This document shows, one piece after another, positions 16,282-24,446 of a stretch of 64,000 nucleotides of DNA. How positions within the stretch are numbered: position 1 is the first letter of the stretch; each line of letters starts with the position of its first letter. The notes beneath the pieces were generated by a model. It saw only the letters and a list, made by a program, of their open reading frames with translations. It ran no database searches and had not been told where the DNA came from. The DNA lies in the NCBI RefSeq assembly GCF_005877005.1, contig NZ_SSNH01000014.1:1-64000 (forward strand), given 5' to 3'. A program made the translations under genes and the position numbers. Source of the stretch: Sinomonas susongensis. GTDB taxonomy: Bacteria; Actinomycetota; Actinomycetes; Actinomycetales; Micrococcaceae.

Positions 16282-17111
16282 TCGGCGCCCTCCGCTGCCT
16301 TCTCGCCACTGGCTTCCGAGGCTGCCAGGGCGAAGTGGTCGCGCAGCAGCTGTGCGACGGCCGCCGGATCCTCGGTGGGCGCGATATGGGCGACGCCGGG
16401 AAGCTCGACGGCGCTGCCGCGCTGAGCGTGCTCGGCCATCCATTGAGCGTCGGAGAAGGGGCAGACGGAGTCGAATTCGCCGGCGACGGCAAGGAAGGGG
16501 ACCGCGATCTCGCCGAAGCGGTCCCGGACGTCGTACTCGGCGATCGCGCGGCACACGGCGGCGTAGCCGAAGCGGTCGGCATCCCGGAGTGCGTGGAGGA
16601 GCCGCGAGGACTCGGTTGGGTGCTCAGCGAGGAAACCGGGTGCGAACCAGATCTCCGCCGAGGCCTGGAGCCGCACGGCAGTTCCCTGCCGAGCCACGAG
16701 CTCGGCGCGCTCGGCGTAGCCCTCTGCACCGTTGAAGCGCGGTGACGAGCAGAACATTGCGAGGCTCAGGAGGCGCTCCTGATGGCGAAGCGCGAGCTCC
16801 GCGCCCGTTGCACCCCCGACGGAGTCGCCTGCGTAGTGGAACGGGGTGCCGGGCAGGATCGAGTCGACAAGGCCGACGACGGCATCGGCAAGCTCGGCCA
16901 CGCTGAACGCGGCGTCCGGTGCGGCTGCCGGGGAGACGCCGTGGCCAGGGAGGTCCCAGCCGAGGATGTCGTAGTCCTCCCCGATGAGACGCGCCACGGC
17001 ATCCCACATGACGGTCGACGTCCCGAGGGACGGCCCGAGGACGACGAGCTCCCTCTGGCCGAGCTGCTCTCGCGGAGAGAGCCGCACGGCGCGGATCTGT
17101 GGAACGCTCAC
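16278..17111 (-). CDS. pcaD: 3-oxoadipate enol-lactonase
   Basis: A 277-residue alpha/beta-hydrolase that opens the enol-lactone to 3-oxoadipate. The nucleophile is S97 in the elbow GDSVGG, with D214 in GEFDSVCP and H242 in GVAHIAPTE completing the triad; the oxyanion segment is GPSLGTSTVMW. The start is a GTG without a clear strong ribosome site, 51 bases downstream of pcaB, and the stop overlaps pcaC. The C-terminal 20 residues are Ala/Glu-rich and may mark the remnant of a linker like that of fused PcaL proteins (speculation). Confidence 0.93.
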   Translation of the reverse strand: MSVPQIRAVRLSPREQLGQRELVVLGPSLGTSTVMWDAVARLIGEDYDILGWDLPGHGVSPAAAPDAAFSVAELADAVVGLVDSILPGTPFHYAGDSVGGATGAELALRHQERLLSLAMFCSSPRFNGAEGYAERAELVARQGTAVRLQASAEIWFAPGFLAEHPTESSRLLHALRDADRFGYAAVCRAIAEYDVRDRFGEIAVPFLAVAGEFDSVCPFSDAQWMAEHAQRGSAVELPGVAHIAPTEDPAAVAQLLRDHFALAASEASGEKAAEGAE

Positions 17112-17162
17112 GCGCTGATCACTTCCTCATGTCGATGTCTTCAGTCCTGATGGTGGCTGTCT

Positions 17163-18611
17163 TCAATCCCGATGGCGGTGGTGAGCCGGCCGATTCTCAT
17201 AGGCCGCAAGAATCCGGTCGACGATTCCGGCGGCGTCGCCCTGGTACCCGGCGGGGTCGAGAAGATCGTCGAGCCGCGCGTCGAAGTCTTCGCCCGCGGC
17301 GTCGGCAGGCACGACGGCGCGCAGCTCGTTCCGCAGGACGCTCTCCTGTTCGGCGGGGTCGGCTCCGTCCGCTGCCGCGGCCAGGGCGGCGTCGACCGCC
17401 TTCTGGATTCCTGCCCGGCCGCCCTCGGCAACGCCGGAGAGCTCGAGCATGATCCTCTCGCCCAAGAGCAGCGGCCCACTCGCCTCGAGGTTGCGGCGCA
17501 TGCGACTCGGGAAGACGCGGAGGCCCTCGACGAGCTCGCGCAGGGCTGCCGCGGCCCCGCCCGCCAGTCGTAGGAGCTCGCGCAGGGCCGGCCACTCGCT
17601 GTGCCACGCGCCACCGGTGCGCTCATCCTCGGTCAGGGCGGAGGCGAGCTCGAGCTGCATGACGTGAGCTGGTGCTTGGAGCGCGGCCGAGCGGATGAGC
17701 ACCGAGAGCGCCGGGTTCTGCTTCTGCGGCATGGCCGAGGAGGCGCCTCGCCCCGGGGCGAGGGGCTCGCCGAGCTCGCCGATCTCGGGACGGGCCAGCA
17801 GCATGATGTCGTTCGCCACGTGGGCGGCGGCGGCGCATGCCGCCGCGAGCGCGTGGCCGAGGTCGGTGGCCGGGCCGCGGAACGATTGCCAGGGCGCGAC
17901 GGCGCGGTCGAGCCCGCTGCGTTGGGCCCAGTCGGCGGCGAGTGCATCAGGTTCGCCGCCGAGGGCGACGAGCGAGGCGTTCGTCCCCGCGGCACCGCCG
18001 CACTGGACTGGGAACCGGAGTCCACCGAGGAGCGCCTCGGCGTGCGCGACTCCTTGCAGCCAGTTCGCTGCCTTGAGACCGAAGCTCGAAGGCAGGGAAT
18101 GCTGCGTGAGGGTCCGCGCCACCTGCGGCGTGGCGCGGTGGGAGTCCGCGAGCTTCGCGAGCGCCTCCGCGGCCGGGCTCAGGTCGGCGAGAACGCCCGC
18201 GACGGCGCGCTTCGCCACGAGCATGAGGGCCGAGTCGAGCACGTCCTGGCTTGTGAGGCCCCTGTGGACGGCGGACGTGCCCGGCTCAGCCGTGGCTTCC
18301 CGCAACGCCTTCACCAAGGGGATGACGGGGTTTCCTCCGACCTGCGCAGCTTGGGCGAGACGCGCGCCGTCGTAAGCGTGCGCCGTCATCCCCTCGCTGA
18401 CCGCGAGCCGGACCGCATGGCCCGCGCCGGGTTCGACGAGGCCCGCCGCCTCGAGAGCCTCGGCCCACGATGCCTCGAGCGCGAGCATCGCGGCGACGAC
18501 CGCGTCGTCACCGGTCGCGCCCGACACGGCGGGGCTCGCCCAGACCGGAGAGAGCAGGCCTCGGTCCGCGGGATCGAAGCTGTCCAGGTCCGGAGCGGTG
18601 GGGTCGCTCAT
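17163..18611 (-). CDS. pcaB: 3-carboxy-cis,cis-muconate cycloisomerase
   Basis: A 482-residue member of the fumarase/aspartase superfamily that lactonises 3-carboxymuconate. The superfamily signature is GASSAMPQKQNP near residue 285, and HRGLTSQDVLDSALML near residue 115 is the second conserved region. Length agrees with bacterial PcaB (about 450) plus a C-terminal extension common in actinobacteria. The ATG at 18611 starts four bases after the pcaG stop. Confidence 0.95.
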   Translation of the reverse strand: MSDPTAPDLDSFDPADRGLLSPVWASPAVSGATGDDAVVAAMLALEASWAEALEAAGLVEPGAGHAVRLAVSEGMTAHAYDGARLAQAAQVGGNPVIPLVKALREATAEPGTSAVHRGLTSQDVLDSALMLVAKRAVAGVLADLSPAAEALAKLADSHRATPQVARTLTQHSLPSSFGLKAANWLQGVAHAEALLGGLRFPVQCGGAAGTNASLVALGGEPDALAADWAQRSGLDRAVAPWQSFRGPATDLGHALAAACAAAAHVANDIMLLARPEIGELGEPLAPGRGASSAMPQKQNPALSVLIRSAALQAPAHVMQLELASALTEDERTGGAWHSEWPALRELLRLAGGAAAALRELVEGLRVFPSRMRRNLEASGPLLLGERIMLELSGVAEGGRAGIQKAVDAALAAAADGADPAEQESVLRNELRAVVPADAAGEDFDARLDDLLDPAGYQGDAAGIVDRILAAYENRPAHHRHRD

Positions 18612-18615
18612 GTGG

Positions 18616-19182
18616 CTAGGCCTCGCTGTTGAAGTCGAGGAACACGGTCTCGTCCTCGCCTTGGAGGCGGATGTCCCAGTGGAGCGAACCGTCGGCAAGG
18701 CGCTCTGCGATCAGCGTCTTGCGGCGGGCTGGTTCGAGCGAACTCAGGAGCGCGTCCTTCTCTAGCGCCTCCGAGTCCTCGGGGAGGTAGACGCGCGTGA
18801 AAAGCCGGTTCATGAGGCCGCGCGCGAAGATGGCGACGGCGAAGAACGGCGCCTTGCCGGGCTCGGTGGCACCTGGGTTCACGGTCGTGAACACGTACTT
18901 GCCAGTGTTGCCGGCCGGGATGCGGCCCCAGCCCGTGAACGTGTAGCCGTCGCGGACGAGCGAGCCGGTCTCAGAGACGACATTGCCGTTCTCGTCGGCC
19001 TGCCAGATCTCGATGAGCGCATCGGGGATCGGGGTGCCGTTGCCGTCGTAGACCGTTCCGTGGAGCTGGACGCTGTTCGGGCTCCCCGGCGGAACGAGCT
19101 CGCCGCCCTTCGCGAAGGGCAGGGCGTACCCGAAGAACGGGCCGACAGTCTGGCCGGGGGTGGGAATAAGGGACCTACTCAT
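18616..19182 (-). CDS. pcaG: Protocatechuate 3,4-dioxygenase, alpha subunit
   Basis: A 188-residue alpha subunit of the intradiol ring-cleaving dioxygenase. The N-terminal PTPGQTVGPFFGYAL and the core IPDALIEIWQADENG match PcaG, as does the RGLMNRLFTRVYLPED block. This subunit lacks the full set of iron ligands, which are in PcaH, but lines the active site. Its ATG lies within the end of pcaH (8-base overlap), ensuring balanced translation of the two subunits. Confidence 0.96.
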   Translation of the reverse strand: MSRSLIPTPGQTVGPFFGYALPFAKGGELVPPGSPNSVQLHGTVYDGNGTPIPDALIEIWQADENGNVVSETGSLVRDGYTFTGWGRIPAGNTGKYVFTTVNPGATEPGKAPFFAVAIFARGLMNRLFTRVYLPEDSEALEKDALLSSLEPARRKTLIAERLADGSLHWDIRLQGEDETVFLDFNSEA

Positions 19183-19990
19183 TGTCACCCTGCTCTCCGT
19201 ACGCCTCGTTCTCGGTCCAGGTCCGCTTCGGGCCCGTGAGGACGATGTCCCATTCATAGCCCAAGGCCCACTCGGGCGAGGTGAGGTCATGGTTGTAGCG
19301 GGCCACGAGGCGGTCCCGCGCGTCCTGGTCGACGATCGACTGGTAGATCGGGTCGAGAGGGAAGAGCTGGTCACCGGGGAAGTACATCTGAGTGACGATG
19401 CGCTGGGTGAACTCGGTGCCGAAGAGGCTGAAGTGGATATGGGCCGGGCGCCACGCATTGAGGTGGTTCTTCCACGGGTACGCGCCGGGCTTGATCGTCA
19501 GGAACTCGTACGAGCCGTCCGGGCCGGTGATGCAGCGGCCCACGCCCGTGAAGTTCGGATCGAGCGGCGCGGGGTGCTGGTCGCGCTTGTGGATGTAGCG
19601 GCCCGCGGAGTTGGCCTGCCAGATCTCCACTAGCTGGCCCGCAACGGGCCTGCCGTCGCCGTCGAGCACCTTGCCCCGCAGGACCATCCGCTCGCCCAGA
19701 GGCTCCCCGCCGTGCTGGATGGTCAGATTCGACTCGAGGGCGTGCACGTCCTGATGGCCGAAGGCCGGGCTGTACAGCTCGATGGTCTCCGGGTCAGCGT
19801 GGTGCAGGCTCTTTGTGGGGTGCCGCAGGATCGAGCTGCGGTACGGCGCGTAGTCGATGCGGGGCTGGGTTTCTGCGGGCTGCCCTGCTGAGAGCGCGGC
19901 CCTGTATCCCTCTTCGATGTCCCGGATCTCCCGGCTGACGATCGCCTGATTGTCAGCGGCGGCGTCGGACGATTTGACGGGTTCGCCCAT
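19175..19990 (-). CDS. pcaH: Protocatechuate 3,4-dioxygenase, beta subunit
   Basis: A 271-residue catalytic subunit. The non-haem Fe(III) ligands are Y132, Y171, H184 and H186; the spacing (39, 13 and 15 residues) equals that of Pseudomonas PcaH Tyr408/Tyr447/His460/His462. It cleaves protocatechuate between the hydroxyls to 3-carboxy-cis,cis-muconate. The ATG at 19990 has a perfect AGGAGG upstream. It is the first gene of the pca operon and its 300-base upstream region carries several inverted repeats. Confidence 0.97.
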   Translation of the reverse strand: MGEPVKSSDAAADNQAIVSREIRDIEEGYRAALSAGQPAETQPRIDYAPYRSSILRHPTKSLHHADPETIELYSPAFGHQDVHALESNLTIQHGGEPLGERMVLRGKVLDGDGRPVAGQLVEIWQANSAGRYIHKRDQHPAPLDPNFTGVGRCITGPDGSYEFLTIKPGAYPWKNHLNAWRPAHIHFSLFGTEFTQRIVTQMYFPGDQLFPLDPIYQSIVDQDARDRLVARYNHDLTSPEWALGYEWDIVLTGPKRTWTENEAYGEQGDNE

Positions 19991-20046
19991 GGTTCCTCCT
20001 CTAGCTTCCTTGCCGAGTGCCCCGCGAGCGGCACCGTCTCATTTCG

Positions 20047-20075
20047 AGGGTAACCGCTGTTCGCATTCTGTACAA
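20047..20075 (-). promoter_or_regulatory. Candidate pcaH promoter
   Basis: On the minus strand TTGTAC (20075-20070) and TACCCT (20052-20047) are 17 bases apart, about 57 bases upstream of the pcaH ATG. The -10 is a poor match. Its value is that the GTTCGC inverted repeat lies just upstream of the -35, as expected for an activator. Confidence 0.35.
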
Positions 20076-20099
20076 ATGTTCGCAGAGCGAACACGAACA
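20058..20099. promoter_or_regulatory. Array of TGTTCGC half-sites upstream of pcaH
   Basis: TGTTCGC at 20058 and 20077 (19 bases apart), then GCGAACA at 20087 and CGAACA at 20094. The central pair forms the perfect repeat TGTTCGCAGAGCGAACA (20077-20093). It is a probable operator for PcaR or another regulator of the pca operon (inference). Confidence 0.55.
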
Positions 20100-20154
20100 T
20101 CGACTGCGGGGTGCTGCCAGCGTAGGGTCCGGGAATGCGAAGGGATAGAGGTTC

Positions 20155-20169
20155 TTCCGATCAACGGAA
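20155..20169. promoter_or_regulatory. TTCCG-N5-CGGAA inverted repeat between pcaH and the secreted-protein gene
   Basis: TTCCGATCAACGGAA shares both arms and spacing with 6644-6658 upstream of pobA. It lies 165 bases upstream of pcaH and 123 bases upstream of the divergent gene. Confidence 0.5.
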
Positions 20170-20291
20170 CGAATCAGGGTTCGCCGAGCGCCCTCCGTGT
20201 TCCACAACTCAGTGTCTCCAGGAATCCCTAGGCTCGCGAGCGGGTGTTCACGCCAGACAACACCGCTGGCCACCGGGCTGAGGGAGCCACG

Positions 20292-22676
20292 TTGAAGAAC
20301 AAGCCGATCAGGGGAGCTATTGTCGCCGCCGCCTTGGCCAGCACGACACTTGTCGGGCCACCCGTCGCCGCTCTGGCCCAAGGGGCCACCTTGACGAAGG
20401 TGACGCGAGAAGCCATGGACAACCCCAGCGCGTATTCGGTTCAGATTGCGAAGAACAAATGGCCCACCGGAGCGTCAAAGGTCTTCATCGCGGACGCGCA
20501 CGACACGATTGCCATCGCCGTCGCGGCGCCTGCCGCGCTTAACCAGAATGCTCCACTTCTCCTCGTGGAACCTTCCGCCCCAGCCCTCGTCCTCGAAGTG
20601 ATTGCGCAGCTCAGGGCGAGAGAAGCCGTACTGGTGGGTCCTGGCTTCAGCCCGAAAAGCGGGATCCGTCAGCAGATCAACGGAGTCACGGCGCTCCAGC
20701 AATGGATCAGCGGTCCGGGCCCGCTTGAGCTTGACGTCCCGATTTCGACAATGTTCAGCGCCCCTGTGGATGAGCTCTATATCACTGACGCAGGACACAC
20801 TGCAGATCTTGTGACAGCCTCCTCGGCTTCAAGCTTCCAGAAGTCACCTCTTTTCACCATCGCGGACTCTCTGGGTAGTTGGGAGGAGTCCGAACTGGCC
20901 CGGCTCAAACCTAAACGGATTGTCTTTGTGGGGAATGCCGCTGCGGCTTCCGCCGCACTGTCTCGGGTTGAAGCCCTTGGCTACCCCACGATGGCAGTCG
21001 AAGGCGCGAGCCCGGTCGAGCGAAATCTCAAGGTCGTGAACCTCCTACGCGGCAAGAACGTCGATACCCGAAAATTCCGCATCTCAGTTCCGGAGGAAGC
21101 TGCAGCGGCGGCACCCGCGGCCTATGAAGCGGCGCTCAGTGGAACCCTTGTGCGCTTCACCGATTCCGGAGCGTCCTTCTCCGGACACTTGGCCGATGAG
21201 GCGAATGCCTGGGGTATCGAAGCGTTGGACGGCAAGATCTTTGGCGCGTCGACCGCCATACCGAACACGTTCTTGGCCAGTCTTGAGAACGCCATCACCA
21301 GACAGCGAGCCCCGAAAACGAGCTTTCAAGTCGTTGGATCATCGACAGGCACGGACGCTCAACACACGCTCGAGATGTCTCCGTACCCCGGGGCGGCCCG
21401 CTACCGCCTGTTTGACCTCTCGGGGGCACTCTCGACCGAGTCGACCACTCCAATATTCAAGCTTCCCAGTGGCCAGACCACGTTCAGCGCGAAGGCTTAT
21501 AACCCCATAGGCGCCCTGCTCGCGCAGCGAGACGTCCGAGTCGTCGTAGCCGACGAGGAGAAGCCGACGGCAACCGTCTCCGCCGTCATCACCTCGGACA
21601 CAGAGGTCAGCATCGTCAATTGGAAACAGCAAGCCGCGGATGCCCGCCCCCGAACCGTTGTCCGATCCGAGCTCGTGCGTGACTCGGACGGGAGACTGGC
21701 CATGAAGGGACGAGCTCAGATCGGCACGACCTGCAGCACCGAGTACATCGATCGAGGGAGGCCAGTCGGCACGGAAGTCATCTATGAGATAAGCCAAGAC
21801 GGAACCCCAGAAAGGAACATTTGCTCCACCTCCACTCCCGACCACTCCCAAAGGGAAGAGAGCATCACCCTTTCCTCTGCCCGCGTACCCGCCACGAACA
21901 TGCTTTCACTGGCGCAGCCGTCATTGTCGACGACGTTCGGAACGGCTAGAACCAACCAAAATGTCCTCCGACCCCCAAACGCGCCCACCCCGACAATCGC
22001 CGAACAAGCTCTGATTAGCTCCCGTCGGCCTCCCGCCACCGCTGGCACCCCTCAGCAGATCCGGGCTGCGGCGTCACCCGCGCCCCTCCCATGGACTTTC
22101 CGGTACCAAACCTTCATTCCTGACCTATACATACGTCCCGCGAATTGGGACACCCAGGTCTTCGACGGGAACAACCGCGGATTCGGAGCCTGGCTCTCGC
22201 CCTACAAGACTCGCACAGACGTAACGTACTACTTCGATCAGAACTGGCGAGTCCAGAGCTACTCGTTCCGCAAATTCGTCGGAATCACCACTGAATACCA
22301 TTGCTCAAAGAACACATTCGCCGACTGCAGGTTTGTCAAGCAAGCCCAGGCCAGCGATTCGGGCATTAGTATGACCGCGTCAGCCCTTCGGGGAATCCAT
22401 GTTGGGTTCATCAATCATGAGGTTGCGCTACCCATCAAGCCACATAGCTTCATCTGGGGTCTCATCAGCCCACCCGCCATCACCTATGGCGTCCACTACA
22501 AGTACGGTCCGGGGGGATTCACCCTCTCAGGTGTTCACGACGGTGCCCCTGCCCACGAAATTTGGGGAGGATACGTCCCCGGTGAATACATTCCTTTCAT
22601 GCTTCATGACCGAAGATGTGGCTTTGGCAACGGCCTCCTCGGTCTCTGCAGCGTCGGCTTCACCATCAAAGTATGA
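20292..22676 (+). CDS. Large secreted protein with degenerate cell-wall-binding (CWB2-like) repeats
   Basis: A 794-residue exported protein. The TTG start follows AGGGAG with good spacing and gives a clean signal peptide (Lys-rich start, hydrophobic GAIVAAALASTTLVG, cut near ALAQGA). Residues about 35-270 hold two copies of a fold resembling cell wall binding repeat 2 (KVFIADAHDTIAIAVAAPAA, NAPLLLVEP, AREAVLVG; second copy ending KPKRIVFVGNAAAASAAL). The middle resembles fibronectin-like beta domains. The C-terminal 200 residues (YQTFIPDLYIRPANWDTQ, HEIWGGYVPGEYIPFMLHDR) belong to no family I recognise and carry four cysteines. Base composition is visibly less GC-rich than the flanking pca genes, suggesting separate origin. 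Its stop overlaps the next gene's ATG. Confidence 0.8.
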   Translation: MKNKPIRGAIVAAALASTTLVGPPVAALAQGATLTKVTREAMDNPSAYSVQIAKNKWPTGASKVFIADAHDTIAIAVAAPAALNQNAPLLLVEPSAPALVLEVIAQLRAREAVLVGPGFSPKSGIRQQINGVTALQQWISGPGPLELDVPISTMFSAPVDELYITDAGHTADLVTASSASSFQKSPLFTIADSLGSWEESELARLKPKRIVFVGNAAAASAALSRVEALGYPTMAVEGASPVERNLKVVNLLRGKNVDTRKFRISVPEEAAAAAPAAYEAALSGTLVRFTDSGASFSGHLADEANAWGIEALDGKIFGASTAIPNTFLASLENAITRQRAPKTSFQVVGSSTGTDAQHTLEMSPYPGAARYRLFDLSGALSTESTTPIFKLPSGQTTFSAKAYNPIGALLAQRDVRVVVADEEKPTATVSAVITSDTEVSIVNWKQQAADARPRTVVRSELVRDSDGRLAMKGRAQIGTTCSTEYIDRGRPVGTEVIYEISQDGTPERNICSTSTPDHSQREESITLSSARVPATNMLSLAQPSLSTTFGTARTNQNVLRPPNAPTPTIAEQALISSRRPPATAGTPQQIRAAASPAPLPWTFRYQTFIPDLYIRPANWDTQVFDGNNRGFGAWLSPYKTRTDVTYYFDQNWRVQSYSFRKFVGITTEYHCSKNTFADCRFVKQAQASDSGISMTASALRGIHVGFINHEVALPIKPHSFIWGLISPPAITYGVHYKYGPGGFTLSGVHDGAPAHEIWGGYVPGEYIPFMLHDRRCGFGNGLLGLCSVGFTIKV

Positions 22677-23416
22677 GAACCCACGCAAAGGACGTCGAAG
22701 CTGGCAAGGAAACCTCCCCGCTCCACGCCTCCGTTGGGGCTGCCACCGTTATCACGCTCGGCGAAATGATCGTCTTGGCCGTTTTGGACTGGACCCAAGG
22801 CGCCTTCGAAACCGGCGGCCTTGTAACCCCCTTCGTCTCCTGGCCAGTGATGATGCTGGCCGTGAGGCCGAGGTGGAAAGGCCTAGTCGGGAGCTTCGCG
22901 ATCACCCTCCTGTACGCCGCCCTCGGCTACGCCTCGGCCGCCAACTTCATTTTCCTCGGCTTCGTATTCCCTCCCGCAATGCTCGCCATGATTGTCGGTT
23001 GGTCGAATCTGATGCCCCTGAAGGTGTTGGCTCTGCGGGCTCTCGGCCTCGCGGCCGCCGCGTTCGTGGCCGTGGCCTTCATGGTCTACATGCCGCTCCC
23101 TGGGGCTCTGGTGCTCGTCATCGCGCCTTGGCTCTCATCGCGCGCCCCGCGAGCGGCGCTCATCGTCAATCGGTCGATGAGCGTCGTGCTAGCACTTACC
23201 CTGTCCGTCGTCGGCATCCTCAGCATGCCTTCCTCGGTGGGTGGAACAGCGGGCTTCTTCGCCCTGCTGGGCGGAATAGCGATCCTGCGGCCACCAGAAG
23301 ACGGGTTGGAGAATCTGCGCCCCAAAGACCCTCACCTCTTTACCCCCAGCATTTTCGGCTGGCCAGACCGAGTACGGTATTGGCTGGATGGCCAACCGTG
23401 GGACAGCCGTCTCTAG
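22673..23416 (+). CDS. Multi-pass membrane protein of unknown function
   Basis: A 247-residue protein with about seven hydrophobic segments between residues 20 and 205 (for example ATVITLGEMIVLAVL, AALGYASAANFIFLGFVFPP, VLALTLSVVGILSMPS) and a short cytosolic tail. No family recognised. The ATG overlaps the TGA of the secreted-protein gene (ATGA), so the two are translationally coupled and probably act together at the cell envelope. Confidence 0.75.
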   Translation: MRTHAKDVEAGKETSPLHASVGAATVITLGEMIVLAVLDWTQGAFETGGLVTPFVSWPVMMLAVRPRWKGLVGSFAITLLYAALGYASAANFIFLGFVFPPAMLAMIVGWSNLMPLKVLALRALGLAAAAFVAVAFMVYMPLPGALVLVIAPWLSSRAPRAALIVNRSMSVVLALTLSVVGILSMPSSVGGTAGFFALLGGIAILRPPEDGLENLRPKDPHLFTPSIFGWPDRVRYWLDGQPWDSRL

Positions 23417-23490
23417 ATCGCGGGGCGACGGCGGACCTACTGTGGAGGGAAAGCCTAGCTTCACGGCTGGCGCGCGGGAGGCGACGGGCA

Positions 23491-24348
23491 ATGCCCTCGA
23501 CAGATGGACGGCTGGCTCTTGTTACAGGCGCGACCGGAGGCATCGGCGGAGCGATAGCGGCGGCGCTTGCTCGCGAAGGCCTGAGGGTCGTCGTCGTCGG
23601 GCGAACCCAGGGACGCGCCGAGAATGCGATCCGGGACATTCGCTCGCTCGTCCCTTCCGCCGAACTCGAGCCACTCGTCTGCGACCTCTCGTCTCAAGCT
23701 TCGATCCGCTCGGCCACCCGGGAATTCTCGGCCCATCACGAGAGGCTCGATGTCCTCGTCAATGCAGCTGGCGTGTTCCGTAAGGAGCGCCACACCACCG
23801 CCGATGGGCTCGAGCTCACGTTCGCGACCAATGTCATGGGCTACTTCCTCACGACGAACCTGCTCCTCGACGCGCTCAAACGGGCGGCGACAGGAAGTTT
23901 CGTGCCCCGCGTTGTCAACGTGACGTCTCGATACGGCAGGACCAGACTGGATTTCACCGACCTTCAGACCTCGAGAAGCAGATACAGCTATTTCCGCTCA
24001 ACTCCCCCGACCATGCTTGCCCGCGTTCTCTTGACGCAGGAATTTGCCAAAAGGCTCCACGGAACGGGAGTGGTGGTGAACGCAGTGCATCCCGGTCTGG
24101 TCAAGAACACGGCGCTCCTGCACGATGTCGGCGGTCCATTCCGTTGGGTCACCAATACGTTCGGCAAGCCCGCCGAGAAGGCTGCCGACACCGCAGTCTG
24201 GCTCGCCACCTCTGCCGAAGGAGCGGTGTTCACCGGGAAGCTGTGGGCGAATCGGAAAATGCTGCCGACGCCGGGCATGGGCTCCGACGAGGCGGCGCGG
24301 AAGCGGCTGTGGGACGAGTGCGTGCGGCTCGCCCGGCACGAGGTCTGA
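23491..24348 (+). CDS. Short-chain dehydrogenase-like protein lacking catalytic Tyr and Lys
   Basis: A 285-residue SDR of the retinol-dehydrogenase-like type. The cofactor motif TGATGGIGG (residues 12-20), NAAG (91-94), N114 in FATNVMG and S146 in NVTSRYG are present. Where the family has YxxxK (normally YGQSK followed by LAN) this protein reads TPPTM followed by LAR, so catalytic Tyr is T171 and Lys is M175. It may bind NAD(P) without reducing anything, or act by another mechanism. ATG 23491 has GGAGG nine bases upstream. It follows the membrane-protein gene by 74 bases and may be in the same operon. Confidence 0.85.
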   Translation: MPSTDGRLALVTGATGGIGGAIAAALAREGLRVVVVGRTQGRAENAIRDIRSLVPSAELEPLVCDLSSQASIRSATREFSAHHERLDVLVNAAGVFRKERHTTADGLELTFATNVMGYFLTTNLLLDALKRAATGSFVPRVVNVTSRYGRTRLDFTDLQTSRSRYSYFRSTPPTMLARVLLTQEFAKRLHGTGVVVNAVHPGLVKNTALLHDVGGPFRWVTNTFGKPAEKAADTAVWLATSAEGAVFTGKLWANRKMLPTPGMGSDEAARKRLWDECVRLARHEV

Positions 24349-24446
24349 GGCCTGCCCGTGCGTAGGTCTGAGAGAGCCTTCCTCCGCCCAGCCCAAGGGG
24401 CGTACTCATAGAAGAGTCAGCCAAGACCGATCAGGAGAACATCCAC

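Noticed and set aside
22399-23490. Extended N-terminus of the SDR protein
   Set aside because: It overlaps the secreted and membrane protein genes in another frame and is Arg-rich; the SDR fold starts at 23491.
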